Assembly: GCA_947475475.1 (NCBI GenBank)
Contig: CANJOG010000079.1
Span: forward strand, 1 to 7,452
Source: Acetobacteraceae bacterium
GTDB taxonomy: Bacteria > Pseudomonadota > Alphaproteobacteria > Acetobacterales > Acetobacteraceae
Length of the DNA: 7,452 bases
Direction: 5' to 3'
Positions 1 through 6,872 of the stretch are shown in pieces. Made by a program: the position numbers and the translations under genes. The notes under the pieces are model-generated. The model saw only the letters and a list, made by a program, of their open reading frames with translations. It did not search any database and was not told the origin of the DNA. Each line of letters begins with the position of its first letter. The first letter of the stretch is position 1.

Positions 1-1581
1 CTGCACTTTTTCCGACGGTGTTTTCGGCAACACCTCCATGAACCGCACAAAGCGCGGCACGGCGAAATACGGCATGCGGGCCTCACACCATTCCATCAAT
101 TCCTCGGGCGTAAGGCTCTCACCCGGTTTCACAACCACGCAGGCCAGAACCTCGTCCTCGCCGCCTTCCTCATCGGACTTGCCGGCGACAACGCCGCAAT
201 CATCGACCGATGGGTGGCGCAGGATCACCGCCTCCACCTCATAGGATGAGATATTCTCACCGCGGCGGCGCAGCGTGTCCTTCATGCGGTCGATGAAATA
301 GAACCAGCCCTGCTCGTCGCGTTTCAGCCCATCGCCGGTGCGGAACCAGAGGTCGCGCCAGGAGTCGACGGTCTTTTCCGGCATGCCGAGATAGCCGGCG
401 CAGATGATGCCAGGCTGCTTGTGGCGCAGGATCAATTCGCCTACCACGCCGGCCGGCACATCCTCGTCGGTTTCAGGATCGACCAGACGCACATCGAAAT
501 ACTGGCTAACCGCGACACCGCAACTACCGGGCGCCTTCTGGCCGGGTGGCGTCATCAGTGGCAGCGAGACCTCGGTCTGGCCGAACCCCTCACGGAAATC
601 GGACACGCCAAAGCGCGCGGCGAAATCCTTCGACAGGATCGGCGGCGTCGGCGCGCCCCAGATGCGGGTGAGTTTGTGGTTCTTGTCATCCGCGCTCGCT
701 GGCTGCGCCAGGATGAAGGCCATGGTCGCACCGAGCAAATTCAGCACCGTGCAGCCGCTGCGCCTGACGCGGCCAAGCCAGTCGGATGCGCTGAACTTGC
801 GATACATCACCACCTTGGCACCGACAATCAGCGTCGGGTAGATGGTGAGAAACTGCGCATTTCCATGGAAGAATGGAAAGGCGGTGATATAGACGTCATC
901 TTCCTTCAGACTGACGAGCTGGCAATTCTCTTCGGCCGAGAAATAGAATTGCGAATGCGGCATCGACACCGCCTTGGTCGGCCCCGTTGTGCCGGAGGTG
1001 TAGAGCACCGCGCCGAGATCCTTCTCGGAAATCTCCACACCGAGATTGGACTCATCGCTCGATGCTGCGAGTTCCTCGTAACGGCTGGTCCGCAGGCGTT
1101 TGAACGCCGGACTCGCCGCGGGTGATTCGGGATCGGTCCAGATCACCACATGCTCAAGCTTGGGAATATCCGCCTCGATCTCGGCAACACGATCGAGCAG
1201 GCCGGTGCCGGCAATCATCAGCCGCGCGCCCGACAGATTCACCTGGTGTTCGAGAAACGCGCCCTTCTGCGGCTCGCCAATCGTGACATGGGCCGCGCCA
1301 AGTTTGCTGATGGCGAACCAGGACAACACATAATCGAGACTATTCGGCTTGTAGATGATGACGCGATCACCGTGCCTGACGCCCAGCGCGCGCAGACCGC
1401 GCGCCATGCGGTTCACCAGGCGGTTGACCTCGTCGTACGAGAGGGCGCGCCCCTCATCGGTCCATTGCAGAAATGGCTTGCCGCCCCGCTCGGCCGCGTG
1501 CTTTTCGAGAATCTTTGGCAACACCCACATCTTGCGCGGGAAATGCGGTTCGAAATGCGGATAGGTGATCACGTCGGCCAT
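1..1581 (-). CDS. AMP-forming acyl-CoA synthetase/ligase (CaiC-like), C-terminus cut by window edge
   Basis: This is a ligase of the ANL superfamily, expected to adenylate a carboxylic acid with ATP and transfer the acyl group to CoA in the cytoplasm. The frame is open from the ATG at 1581 to base 1, giving 527 residues. Visible core motifs are the P-loop YTSGTTGPTKA (194-204), FHGNAQ (238-243), GFGQTE (332-337), FRTGD (413-417) and the hinge region IDRMKDTLRRRGENIS (430-445). Near the edge is PKTPSEKVQ (519-527), where K525 aligns with the catalytic lysine of motif A10. Only about 10-25 residues should be missing, judging from usual family length. The start is supported by AAGGA at 1590-1594, 8 nt upstream. 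It is the third gene of a minus-strand operon, 69 nt after the binding-protein gene. The best family resemblance is to carnitine/crotonobetaine-CoA ligase-like enzymes, but the acid substrate cannot be read from the sequence. Family call is secure; substrate is unknown. Confidence 0.93.
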   Translation of the reverse strand, partial: MADVITYPHFEPHFPRKMWVLPKILEKHAAERGGKPFLQWTDEGRALSYDEVNRLVNRMARGLRALGVRHGDRVIIYKPNSLDYVLSWFAISKLGAAHVTIGEPQKGAFLEHQVNLSGARLMIAGTGLLDRVAEIEADIPKLEHVVIWTDPESPAASPAFKRLRTSRYEELAASSDESNLGVEISEKDLGAVLYTSGTTGPTKAVSMPHSQFYFSAEENCQLVSLKEDDVYITAFPFFHGNAQFLTIYPTLIVGAKVVMYRKFSASDWLGRVRRSGCTVLNLLGATMAFILAQPASADDKNHKLTRIWGAPTPPILSKDFAARFGVSDFREGFGQTEVSLPLMTPPGQKAPGSCGVAVSQYFDVRLVDPETDEDVPAGVVGELILRHKQPGIICAGYLGMPEKTVDSWRDLWFRTGDGLKRDEQGWFYFIDRMKDTLRRRGENISSYEVEAVILRHPSVDDCGVVAGKSDEEGGEDEVLACVVVKPGESLTPEELMEWCEARMPYFAVPRFVRFMEVLPKTPSEKVQ

Positions 1582-1610
1582 CAGATCGATCCTTGCAGCT
1601 TCGCGCCATC

Positions 1611-1637
1611 TCCGCGCGCCCGTTCAGAGCGCGCGGA
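1611..1637 (-). promoter_or_regulatory. Intercistronic GC-rich hairpin between binding-protein and ligase genes
   Basis: A perfect 9-bp inverted repeat (TCCGCGCGC at 1611-1619, GCGCGCGGA at 1629-1637) encloses a 9-nt loop. It lies 13 nt after the stop of the binding-protein gene and ends before the ribosome binding site of the ligase. There is no T-run after it on the minus strand, so it is not a standard intrinsic terminator. Such hairpins after binding-protein genes often protect the upstream mRNA from 3' decay or reduce read-through, which would give more binding protein than ligase. That role is inferred; the structure itself is directly visible. Confidence 0.55.
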
Positions 1638-1650
1638 TCAGGTCAGGAAC

Positions 1651-2916
1651 TCAGGTCGGGAACTTCACGGGCACGCCCGGCGTCGGCGGATTGATGGTGT
1701 CCTTATCAGGAACCGTCAGCACCTTACGCACTTCCCAACCCGCTTCATTATCGGCGGGTCCGAAGTTCACCAGATTGAGGTTTGACACCATCTGGTGATC
1801 CTCCTTGCGGAAATAGGCCTCACCTCGCACGGTATGAAAGCGATGGTCTTCCAGTGCGGAAATGACTTTGTCGATGTCAGTGCTACCGGCCTTTTTGATA
1901 CCTTCGACGAAGGACATCAGACCGATATGCCCCATGGATGACAGCCCATGCGGAATCGGATCGCCAAACTCCCTCTTGAACACTGCGGCGATTTCCTGGC
2001 CTTGCTTGTCGTCCTTATAGGCAGGCTGATTCCAGTAGGAGAGCGACCAGACATTGGTTGGCATGGCACGCTTGAGCGCCTTGGGCAGGTCCATCTCCTG
2101 CGCATTTTCCGCAATGGCCTGGATCTTCTTGTCCAGGCCGAAGCTTCTGGCTTGCTGGAAGAAGGTGATTCCGTCTGCACCCACCAGCGTATGGAAGAGG
2201 CCGGTCGCAGGTGAGGCCATGAGCTGTGAGAGCTGAACCTTAAAATCATTGCTACCGACTTTGGATTTCGCCGGCTCAAGGATCGTCACCTCGCGCTTGG
2301 CGATTTCGCGATAGGCGCGCTTAAGGAAAATCCCGAATGCTTCATAGGCGCCGTTGCCCATCGCATTGTCCGGGACCATGCCAGTCCAGGTCGTCACGTT
2401 GGGAAAATTCTCGGCCAGAATTCGCGTCAGTGATGACTGCCGCGTATAGTTTGTCTGTGGAATGGCAAAGAAATTGCGCACGAACAGTTCGTGGGTCATT
2501 CGGTCATCAGCTGAACCACCATGGATGAGGAAGCTGTTCAGCTCCTTCATAATCGGCATCAGCGCCACCACGGAATTAGTGATCGGCAGACCAAAAAGCA
2601 TATGAATCCCGTCACTGGCAAAGCCGCGCGCAACCGAGACCGATTCGTTCGCATCGAGCCTGTCATCGCGGTATTGCACCTCAACCTTGCGGCCGAGCAC
2701 GCCCCCGGCGCGGTTGACCTGATCGGCCGCAACAATGGCGCCGATCTGCACTTCCTTGCCGACCGCGGCATAGGCGCCACTCAGCGGCGCGATAAAGCCC
2801 AGCCGAATTGGCCCGTTCGCCGCCTGTGCCTGCGCACGGCGTGTCTGGTTAGCGGCTGCCAGCGTGCCGGCGGCAAGAGTGCCGGTGAGAACCGTGCGAC
2901 GTTTCATTTTGATCAT
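1651..2916 (-). CDS. LivK-type ABC transporter substrate-binding protein with Tat-like signal peptide
   Basis: This 421-residue protein is a periplasmic solute-binding protein of the branched-chain amino acid type (Peripla_BP_6 fold). It opens with KRRTVLTG (5-12), a twin-arginine motif close to the Tat consensus, then an Ala/Thr-rich stretch and an AQAQA cleavage region near residues 28-32. The mature part starts with IRLGFIAPLSGAYAAVGKE, the usual first strand and ligand-loop region of the family. DRLDANESVSVAR and the late TVRGEAYFRKEDHQM segment also fit the family. No cysteine is present, so it is not a lipoprotein. The ATG at 2916 is chosen because AAGGGG lies 10 nt upstream; the ATG at residue 4 is too far from it. 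It is the middle gene of the operon, 29 nt after the LLM oxidoreductase. Ligands of this family range from amino acids and amides to aromatic acids. The neighbouring oxidoreductase and CoA ligase favour a carboxylate or its precursor, which is inference. No permease or ATPase is in the window. Confidence 0.9.
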   Translation of the reverse strand: MIKMKRRTVLTGTLAAGTLAAANQTRRAQAQAANGPIRLGFIAPLSGAYAAVGKEVQIGAIVAADQVNRAGGVLGRKVEVQYRDDRLDANESVSVARGFASDGIHMLFGLPITNSVVALMPIMKELNSFLIHGGSADDRMTHELFVRNFFAIPQTNYTRQSSLTRILAENFPNVTTWTGMVPDNAMGNGAYEAFGIFLKRAYREIAKREVTILEPAKSKVGSNDFKVQLSQLMASPATGLFHTLVGADGITFFQQARSFGLDKKIQAIAENAQEMDLPKALKRAMPTNVWSLSYWNQPAYKDDKQGQEIAAVFKREFGDPIPHGLSSMGHIGLMSFVEGIKKAGSTDIDKVISALEDHRFHTVRGEAYFRKEDHQMVSNLNLVNFGPADNEAGWEVRKVLTVPDKDTINPPTPGVPVKFPT

Positions 2917-2945
2917 TTTTATAATTCCCCTTTTATTTGCAGACG

Positions 2946-4055
2946 TTATTTGAAGGCCGGTATCACGTCGCGCGCGAATTGCGCGTAGGCGGCGTCGATC
3001 TGGTCTTCGATGCCGGAATGGCTGCCGTGGAACAGACAGGCCACCCGGTCGATACCAAGTTCGTGAATCTGCTGGAGCCGCGCGATCACATTATCGGGGC
3101 CGCCGGTAATCGCGTGGCGGTCGATGAACCAGTCTGGCATGACGCTGGCCTGGGTGCTGGTGTGCACGGAATGACGCGTCATGTCGTAGCTTTCCTGCAC
3201 GCGGCGAAACACGCCCTCTTCCTGCTCATCCATCGGCCCGATCTTCTGGCCATGCATGAAGGAAAACCGCGAGGAGGTGGCGACAACACCGGCAATGCGC
3301 GCACGCCCGCGCGCCACGTCGTCGTCAATGCCCAAACCGACCACGGCGCCGTAGGAAATCCCGTCCGGATCGAGCCCGGCCTCACGCCGCGCCGTGCGGG
3401 CAATCTCCAGCGCCCAGGCAATGCGCGCCGGATTGGCGCCAACCGCGAAGGTCACACGATCGCCCAGCAGCGCGCCGATCTTGATGACGCGCGGCCCGGT
3501 GCCGAACACATCGACCACCACCTTGGGCATATCGCCGGGCAGCCATTGCATGCGGCTGACCGTGGGGCGCTTGCCGACATTGAGCGACTCGGTGGTCGCC
3601 ATATCGGCCCGCCTGCCGCCCATGGCGGCATCGGCGAGCGCGAAGGGAACTTCCTCGCCACGCAGATAGGCCTGCAATGCGCGGACGTAATTTTCGAATG
3701 CAGAAACCGGCGGCGGCGCCATGCCAAGATGCGCAAGGGCTGAATCGCCCCGCGCCAGGCCGATGACCATTCTACCACCGGAAAATGCCTGCACGCTGCC
3801 CGCCGCCGACGCCATCACGGCGGGGTGGCGCGTGACCGTATTGGTCACCCCGGTGGACAGGCCAAGCCGGGTTGTCACCCGCGCGGCGACGCCCATGCAG
3901 ACGAAAGGATCGCCATATCTGTTCTGGGAATCTCCGAAATTGCGCCCATCGAATCCCTGCTCCTCGCGGGTGCGGGCAATGCGTTCGATTTTGTCGGGAT
4001 AGTTAAAGGCGGCCCCGTCCCATAGCTCCAGACGGCGGTGTGGCGCTGCGTTCAA
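2946..4055 (-). CDS. LLM-class (luciferase-like) flavin-dependent oxidoreductase
   Basis: This 369-residue protein belongs to the bacterial luciferase-like monooxygenase family (TIM barrel, FMNH2- or F420-dependent). Family features include the N-terminal barrel segment with EEQGFDGRNFGDSQN (31-45). The block TGVTNTVTRHPAVMASAAG (68-86) is followed by SGGRMVIGLARGDSALAHLG (92-111), the classic core. GGPDNVIARLQQIHELGIDRV (318-338) lies near the C-terminus. Residues about 135-175 form an extended segment between core blocks. The start is a TTG at 4055, preceded by a strong GGGAGGA site 8 nt upstream; the next in-frame ATG (residue 54) would remove the first barrel strand. It is the promoter-proximal gene of the operon with a binding protein and a CoA ligase. 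Relatives oxidise sulfonates, aminopolycarboxylates, long alkanes or other small organics, or act as F420-dependent dehydrogenases. Neither substrate nor cofactor can be fixed here. FMN is more usual in Proteobacteria, and a partner flavin reductase would then have to be encoded elsewhere. Confidence 0.9.
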   Translation of the reverse strand: MNAAPHRRLELWDGAAFNYPDKIERIARTREEQGFDGRNFGDSQNRYGDPFVCMGVAARVTTRLGLSTGVTNTVTRHPAVMASAAGSVQAFSGGRMVIGLARGDSALAHLGMAPPPVSAFENYVRALQAYLRGEEVPFALADAAMGGRRADMATTESLNVGKRPTVSRMQWLPGDMPKVVVDVFGTGPRVIKIGALLGDRVTFAVGANPARIAWALEIARTARREAGLDPDGISYGAVVGLGIDDDVARGRARIAGVVATSSRFSFMHGQKIGPMDEQEEGVFRRVQESYDMTRHSVHTSTQASVMPDWFIDRHAITGGPDNVIARLQQIHELGIDRVACLFHGSHSGIEDQIDAAYAQFARDVIPAFK

Positions 4056-4063
4056 GATCGGTT

Positions 4064-4070
4064 TCCTCCC
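4064..4070 (-). promoter_or_regulatory. Strong ribosome binding site fixing a TTG start for the LLM gene
   Basis: On the minus strand the sequence reads GGGAGGA, then 8 nt, then TTG at 4055-4053. No ATG or GTG with a comparable site lies nearby in the frame, and the protein matches the family from its first strand. The rare TTG start is therefore well supported. Confidence 0.75.
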
Positions 4071-4077
4071 GTTATGC

Positions 4078-4112
4078 TGGCGATGTTAGCCCCGCAATGC
4101 CGCGCACGCCAA
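4078..4112 (-). promoter_or_regulatory. Candidate sigma70-type promoter of the LLM/binding-protein/ligase operon
   Basis: On the minus strand TTGGCG (4112-4107) is followed by 18 nt and TAACAT (4088-4083). Each hexamer matches 4 of 6 consensus positions. The predicted start would be near 4076, leaving a short leader of about 20 nt that just contains the ribosome binding site. The call gains weight because the -10 hexamer sits in a 12-mer, CTAACATCGCCA, that recurs with the same -35 spacing upstream of the second binding-protein gene at 5600-5611. The alignment is visible; promoter activity is inferred. Confidence 0.45.
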
Positions 4113-4260
4113 GCCCGATGCAGTCCGGCTTCCCCAGCCGCTTGGTGATGATATTCCGGACCGATATGCGGCAGAATGCCTGCCCATCCCTTGCGGCCTC
4201 GGCCCGATCTTGCCAATCTTGAGGCTTCGTATTCGGTCGGTGCGCCGGCTTGTTCGTTCA
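4113..4260. other. Divergent intergenic spacer, upstream part
   Basis: The gap between the divergent LLM and isocitrate dehydrogenase genes is 217 nt (4056-4272). Short open frames cross this part on both strands, but none has a good ribosome binding site or a recognisable protein, so I call no gene. A weak plus-strand promoter-like pair, TTGGTG (4142-4147) and TATGCG (4165-4170) with 17 nt between, could serve the isocitrate dehydrogenase gene, but the match is poor. A regulator-binding site could lie here; none is recognisable. Confidence 0.3.
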
Positions 4261-4272
4261 AGGGACCTCATA

Positions 4273-5487
4273 ATGGCTAAAATCAAGGTAGTAACCCCGG
4301 TCGTCGAGCTCGACGGCGACGAAATGACCCGGATTATCTGGCAGTTCATCAAGGAGAAGTTGATTCTCCCCTACCTTGATATCGACCTGAAATATTACGA
4401 TCTCGGCATCGAATACCGCGACCAGACCAATGACCAGGTGACAATCGATTCCGCCCTGGCGATCAAGCAGTACGGCGTCGGCGTGAAATGCGCCACCATC
4501 ACGCCGGATGAGGCCCGCGTCGAGGAATTCAAGCTGAAGAAGATGTGGAGGAGCCCGAACGGCACGATCCGCAACATCCTCGACGGCACCATTTTCCGCG
4601 AGCCGATCATCTGCTCCAATGTGCCGCGCCTGGTGCCGCATTGGACCAAGCCGGTCGTCATTGGCCGCCATGCTTTCGGTGACCAGTATCGCGCCACCGA
4701 CTTCAAGGTCGCCGGCCCCGGCCGCCTGACCATGAGCTTCCATCCCGCCGATGGTAGCGAGCCCACCACGTTCGACGTGCACGAGTTCAAAGGTGCGGGC
4801 GTCGCGATGGGGATGTACAACACGCTGGACTCGATCACGGGCTTCGCGCGCGCCAGCTTCAACTATGGCCTGCTGCGCAACTACCCGGTGTATCTGTCCA
4901 CCAAGAACACGATCCTCAAGGCCTATGACGGCATGTTCAAGGACACGTTCCAGGATGTGTTCGACCGCGAGTTCAAGGAAGCCTTCGCCAAGGCGGGCCT
5001 GACTTATGAGCACCGTCTGATCGACGACATGGTGGCCTCCTCGCTCAAGTGGGACGGCGGTTATGTCTGGGCCTGCAAGAACTATGATGGCGACGTGCAG
5101 TCCGACACCGTGGCCCAGGGCTTCGGCAGCCTTGGCCTGATGACGTCGGTGCTGATGAGCCCGGATGGCAAGACGGTTGAGTCCGAAGCCGCCCATGGCA
5201 CGGTGACGCGCCATTATCGCGAGCATCAGAAGGGCCGCGAGACATCGACCAATCCGATCGCCTCGATCTTCGCCTGGACCCGCGGCCTGATCTATCGCGG
5301 CCAGTTCGACAACACGCCGGATGTGACCGAATTCGCCCAGACGCTGGAACGCGTCTGCATCGAGACGGTGGAAGCCGGCTTCATGACCAAGGATCTCGCT
5401 ATCCTGGTCGGTCCGCAGCAGAAGTATCTGTCCACCGAGGCATTCCTCGCCAAGATCGACGAGAACCTGCAGAAGGCGCGCGGCTGA
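4273..5487 (+). CDS. icd: NADP-dependent isocitrate dehydrogenase, eukaryote-like homodimeric type
   Basis: The enzyme oxidatively decarboxylates isocitrate to 2-oxoglutarate with NADP+ in the TCA cycle and supplies cytosolic NADPH. The 404-residue protein matches the homodimeric class that includes human IDH1 almost position for position, rather than the E. coli Icd class. Substrate-site residues are T77, S94, N96, R100, R109, R132 (in GRHAFGDQYRATDF, 131-144) and Y139. K211 corresponds to the catalytic lysine (K212 in human IDH1). The metal-binding aspartates fall at D251/D252 and in YDGDVQSD (271-278). The NADP-binding loop is EAAHGTVTRHYR (305-316). All expected catalytic residues appear intact. 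The ATG at 4273 is chosen because AGGGA (4261-4265) lies 7 nt upstream and MAKIKV is the normal family N-terminus; the frame extends upstream to a TTG at 4210 without family support. The gene is apparently monocistronic, ending at a strong terminator 27 nt after the stop. Confidence 0.98.
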   Translation: MAKIKVVTPVVELDGDEMTRIIWQFIKEKLILPYLDIDLKYYDLGIEYRDQTNDQVTIDSALAIKQYGVGVKCATITPDEARVEEFKLKKMWRSPNGTIRNILDGTIFREPIICSNVPRLVPHWTKPVVIGRHAFGDQYRATDFKVAGPGRLTMSFHPADGSEPTTFDVHEFKGAGVAMGMYNTLDSITGFARASFNYGLLRNYPVYLSTKNTILKAYDGMFKDTFQDVFDREFKEAFAKAGLTYEHRLIDDMVASSLKWDGGYVWACKNYDGDVQSDTVAQGFGSLGLMTSVLMSPDGKTVESEAAHGTVTRHYREHQKGRETSTNPIASIFAWTRGLIYRGQFDNTPDVTEFAQTLERVCIETVEAGFMTKDLAILVGPQQKYLSTEAFLAKIDENLQKARG

Positions 5488-5514
5488 TCCTAGCCGCCAC
5501 CGATGAGACGGAAG

Positions 5515-5541
5515 AACCCGCCGCGAGGCGGGTTTTTCTTT
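5515..5541 (+). terminator. Intrinsic terminator after the isocitrate dehydrogenase gene
   Basis: A perfect 8-bp stem (AACCCGCC at 5515-5522, GGCGGGTT at 5527-5534) has a GCGA tetraloop and runs straight into a T-rich tract (TTTTTCTTT, 5533-5541). It lies 27 nt after the stop codon. This is a textbook Rho-independent terminator, and it separates the isocitrate dehydrogenase transcript from the following binding-protein gene. Confidence 0.93.
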
Positions 5542-5561
5542 ACCTGGGCGCTGTCTTTCCC

Positions 5562-5575
5562 CGTCCGAATGGACG
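5562..5575. promoter_or_regulatory. Short palindrome, possible operator, just upstream of a candidate promoter
   Basis: CGTCC-GAAT-GGACG is a perfect 5-bp inverted repeat with a 4-nt centre. It ends 1 nt before the TTGCCC -35-like hexamer of the second binding-protein gene. The position would suit a transcription factor, but a 5-bp arm is short in GC-rich DNA and could be chance. Confidence 0.25.
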
Positions 5576-5576
5576 A

Positions 5577-5611
5577 TTGCCCCGCCGGCCCCGCCCTGCC
5601 TAACATCGCCA
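5577..5611 (+). promoter_or_regulatory. Candidate sigma70-type promoter of the second binding-protein gene
   Basis: TTGCCC (5577-5582) and TAACAT (5601-5606) are 18 nt apart. The -10 hexamer lies in CTAACATCGCCA (5600-5611), identical to the element before the LLM operon. The predicted start near 5613 gives a leader of about 40 nt. The preceding terminator makes a separate promoter here necessary. Confidence 0.45.
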
Positions 5612-5654
5612 CAAGCAAACCGGCCCATCAAGGCCGCAGAAGGAGGAAGCGACG

Positions 5655-6872
5655 ATGCGCAAGCTTGCACTGGCTGCCGCACTCTCGACGATGGCCGCCA
5701 CTATGGGCCTGGCCCACGCCGATGACGCGCTGACACCCAGCCGCACCATCAAGATCGGCGTGCTCTCCGACTATGCCAGCCAGTTTTCCTTCTACACCGG
5801 CAAATACACGCTCCAGGCCGTCAACATGGCGGTGGAGGATTTCCTCGCCCAGAAGCCCGGCCGCAAAGTGCAGGTGGTTTTCGCCGACCACCAGAACAAG
5901 CCCGATGTCGGCTCCGGGATTTCGCGCAACTGGTTCGACAATGAGGGCGTAGATATCATTGCCGACCTGCCCTCCAGCCCGGTGACGCTCGCGGTGCTGC
6001 CGATCGCCACTGAACGCAAGAAGATCCTGCTGGCGTCATCGACATCCAACACCATGGTGACCAACGAGCTGTGCAACGGCATGCTGGCGCAATGGGCCTA
6101 TAACAGCCACACGCTGAATGCCTCGGTCCCCGCATTGCTCGCGCAAGGCGGGCAAAGCTGGTTCTTCGTCTCCTGGGACAATGCGACCGGCAAGGATTCC
6201 GAGAGCGACGCCACCGCGATGATCCAGGCCGGCGGCGGGCGCGTGCTCGGCTCCGTGCGTCATCCGCTCGGCGTGCCCGATGTGTCGTCCTACATTCTCC
6301 AGGCGCAGCAATCCGGCGCGCAGGTGATTGCGTTTGCCAATGCCGGTGGCGATTTCGTCAAATCCGTGAAGGCATCGGCCGAATTTGGCGTGATGCAGAA
6401 ACAGAAACTTGTCGGCCTGATTATGTCGCTGCCCGATGTGCACGGACTCGGCCTGCAGACCGCGCAGGGCCTCTACTATGCCGACGGGTTCTACTGGGAT
6501 CGCAATGAGGAGACCCGCGCCTTTGCTCGCCGCTTCTTCGCCGCCAATGGCCAGAGCAAGATGCCGGATAATGTCGCCGCCGCGAATTACTCGGCGACGC
6601 TGCATTATCTCCGCGCCGCCGATGCCGCCGGCACGGTGGAGGCGCAGGCGGTGATGGCAAAGATGCGCGAGACGCGGGTGGATGATTTCTATTCCCGCGG
6701 CGGCCAGCTGCGCGAGGATGGGCAGATGGTGCACGATGTCTATCTGTTGCAGGTCAAGACGCCGGCGGAATCGAAGGAAGCGTGGGATTATCTGCGTGTC
6801 ATTGCCACCGTGCCCGGCGCGCAGGCCTATGCGCCGCTGTCGGAGAGCCGCTGCAAGCTGGTGCGCAAATAG
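5655..6872 (+). CDS. LivK-type ABC transporter substrate-binding protein with Sec signal peptide
   Basis: This 405-residue periplasmic solute-binding protein is of the branched-chain amino acid/amide type. The Sec signal is MRKLALAAALSTMAATMGLAHA, with cleavage likely after A22. The mature chain begins with IKIGVLSDYASQFSFYTGK (32-50), the family's first strand and ligand loop. It continues with NMAVEDF and HQNKPDVGSGISRNWFD (79-95), typical of the fold. It has only two cysteines, C140 and C400, both in the exported part, so a disulfide tying the C-terminal tail to the lobe is possible. The start is decided by AAGGAGG (5640-5646), a nearly perfect ribosome binding site 8 nt before the ATG, which suggests high expression as usual for binding proteins. 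No permease or ATPase gene is adjacent: an isocitrate dehydrogenase gene and its terminator lie upstream and a membrane sensor gene downstream. It clearly differs from the first binding protein in signal type and sequence. Its ligand is unknown. Confidence 0.92.
   Translation: MRKLALAAALSTMAATMGLAHADDALTPSRTIKIGVLSDYASQFSFYTGKYTLQAVNMAVEDFLAQKPGRKVQVVFADHQNKPDVGSGISRNWFDNEGVDIIADLPSSPVTLAVLPIATERKKILLASSTSNTMVTNELCNGMLAQWAYNSHTLNASVPALLAQGGQSWFFVSWDNATGKDSESDATAMIQAGGGRVLGSVRHPLGVPDVSSYILQAQQSGAQVIAFANAGGDFVKSVKASAEFGVMQKQKLVGLIMSLPDVHGLGLQTAQGLYYADGFYWDRNEETRAFARRFFAANGQSKMPDNVAAANYSATLHYLRAADAAGTVEAQAVMAKMRETRVDDFYSRGGQLREDGQMVHDVYLLQVKTPAESKEAWDYLRVIATVPGAQAYAPLSESRCKLVRK

Noticed and set aside
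421..1785. Long plus-strand frames (421-1125, 1150-1785) opposite the ligase
   Set aside because: The minus strand carries all ligase core motifs in one uninterrupted frame; the plus-strand frames have no recognisable domain.
2937..3743. 268-residue plus-strand open frame over the LLM gene
   Set aside because: It is antisense to a well-supported gene and its composition (many His, Arg, Gly, Ala) is typical of a shadow frame.
4053..4212. 9-bp inverted repeat CAAGATCGG/CCGATCTTG, 142 nt apart
   Set aside because: One arm covers the LLM start codon and the other lies in the spacer. The distance is large and there are no target-site or end features, so chance is the simplest explanation.
4052..4261. 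69-residue minus-strand frame in the divergent spacer
   Set aside because: It has a TTG start without a good ribosome binding site, overlaps the LLM start and candidate promoter, and shows no recognisable protein.
4210..4272. N-terminal extension of isocitrate dehydrogenase from a TTG
   Set aside because: The extra 21 residues are Arg-rich, are absent from the family, and lack a ribosome binding site; the ATG at 4273 has one.
4258..5682. 474-residue open frame antisense to isocitrate dehydrogenase
   Set aside because: It lies opposite a gene with a complete, conserved active site, shows no recognisable family, and is explained by GC-rich codon bias keeping the opposite strand open.
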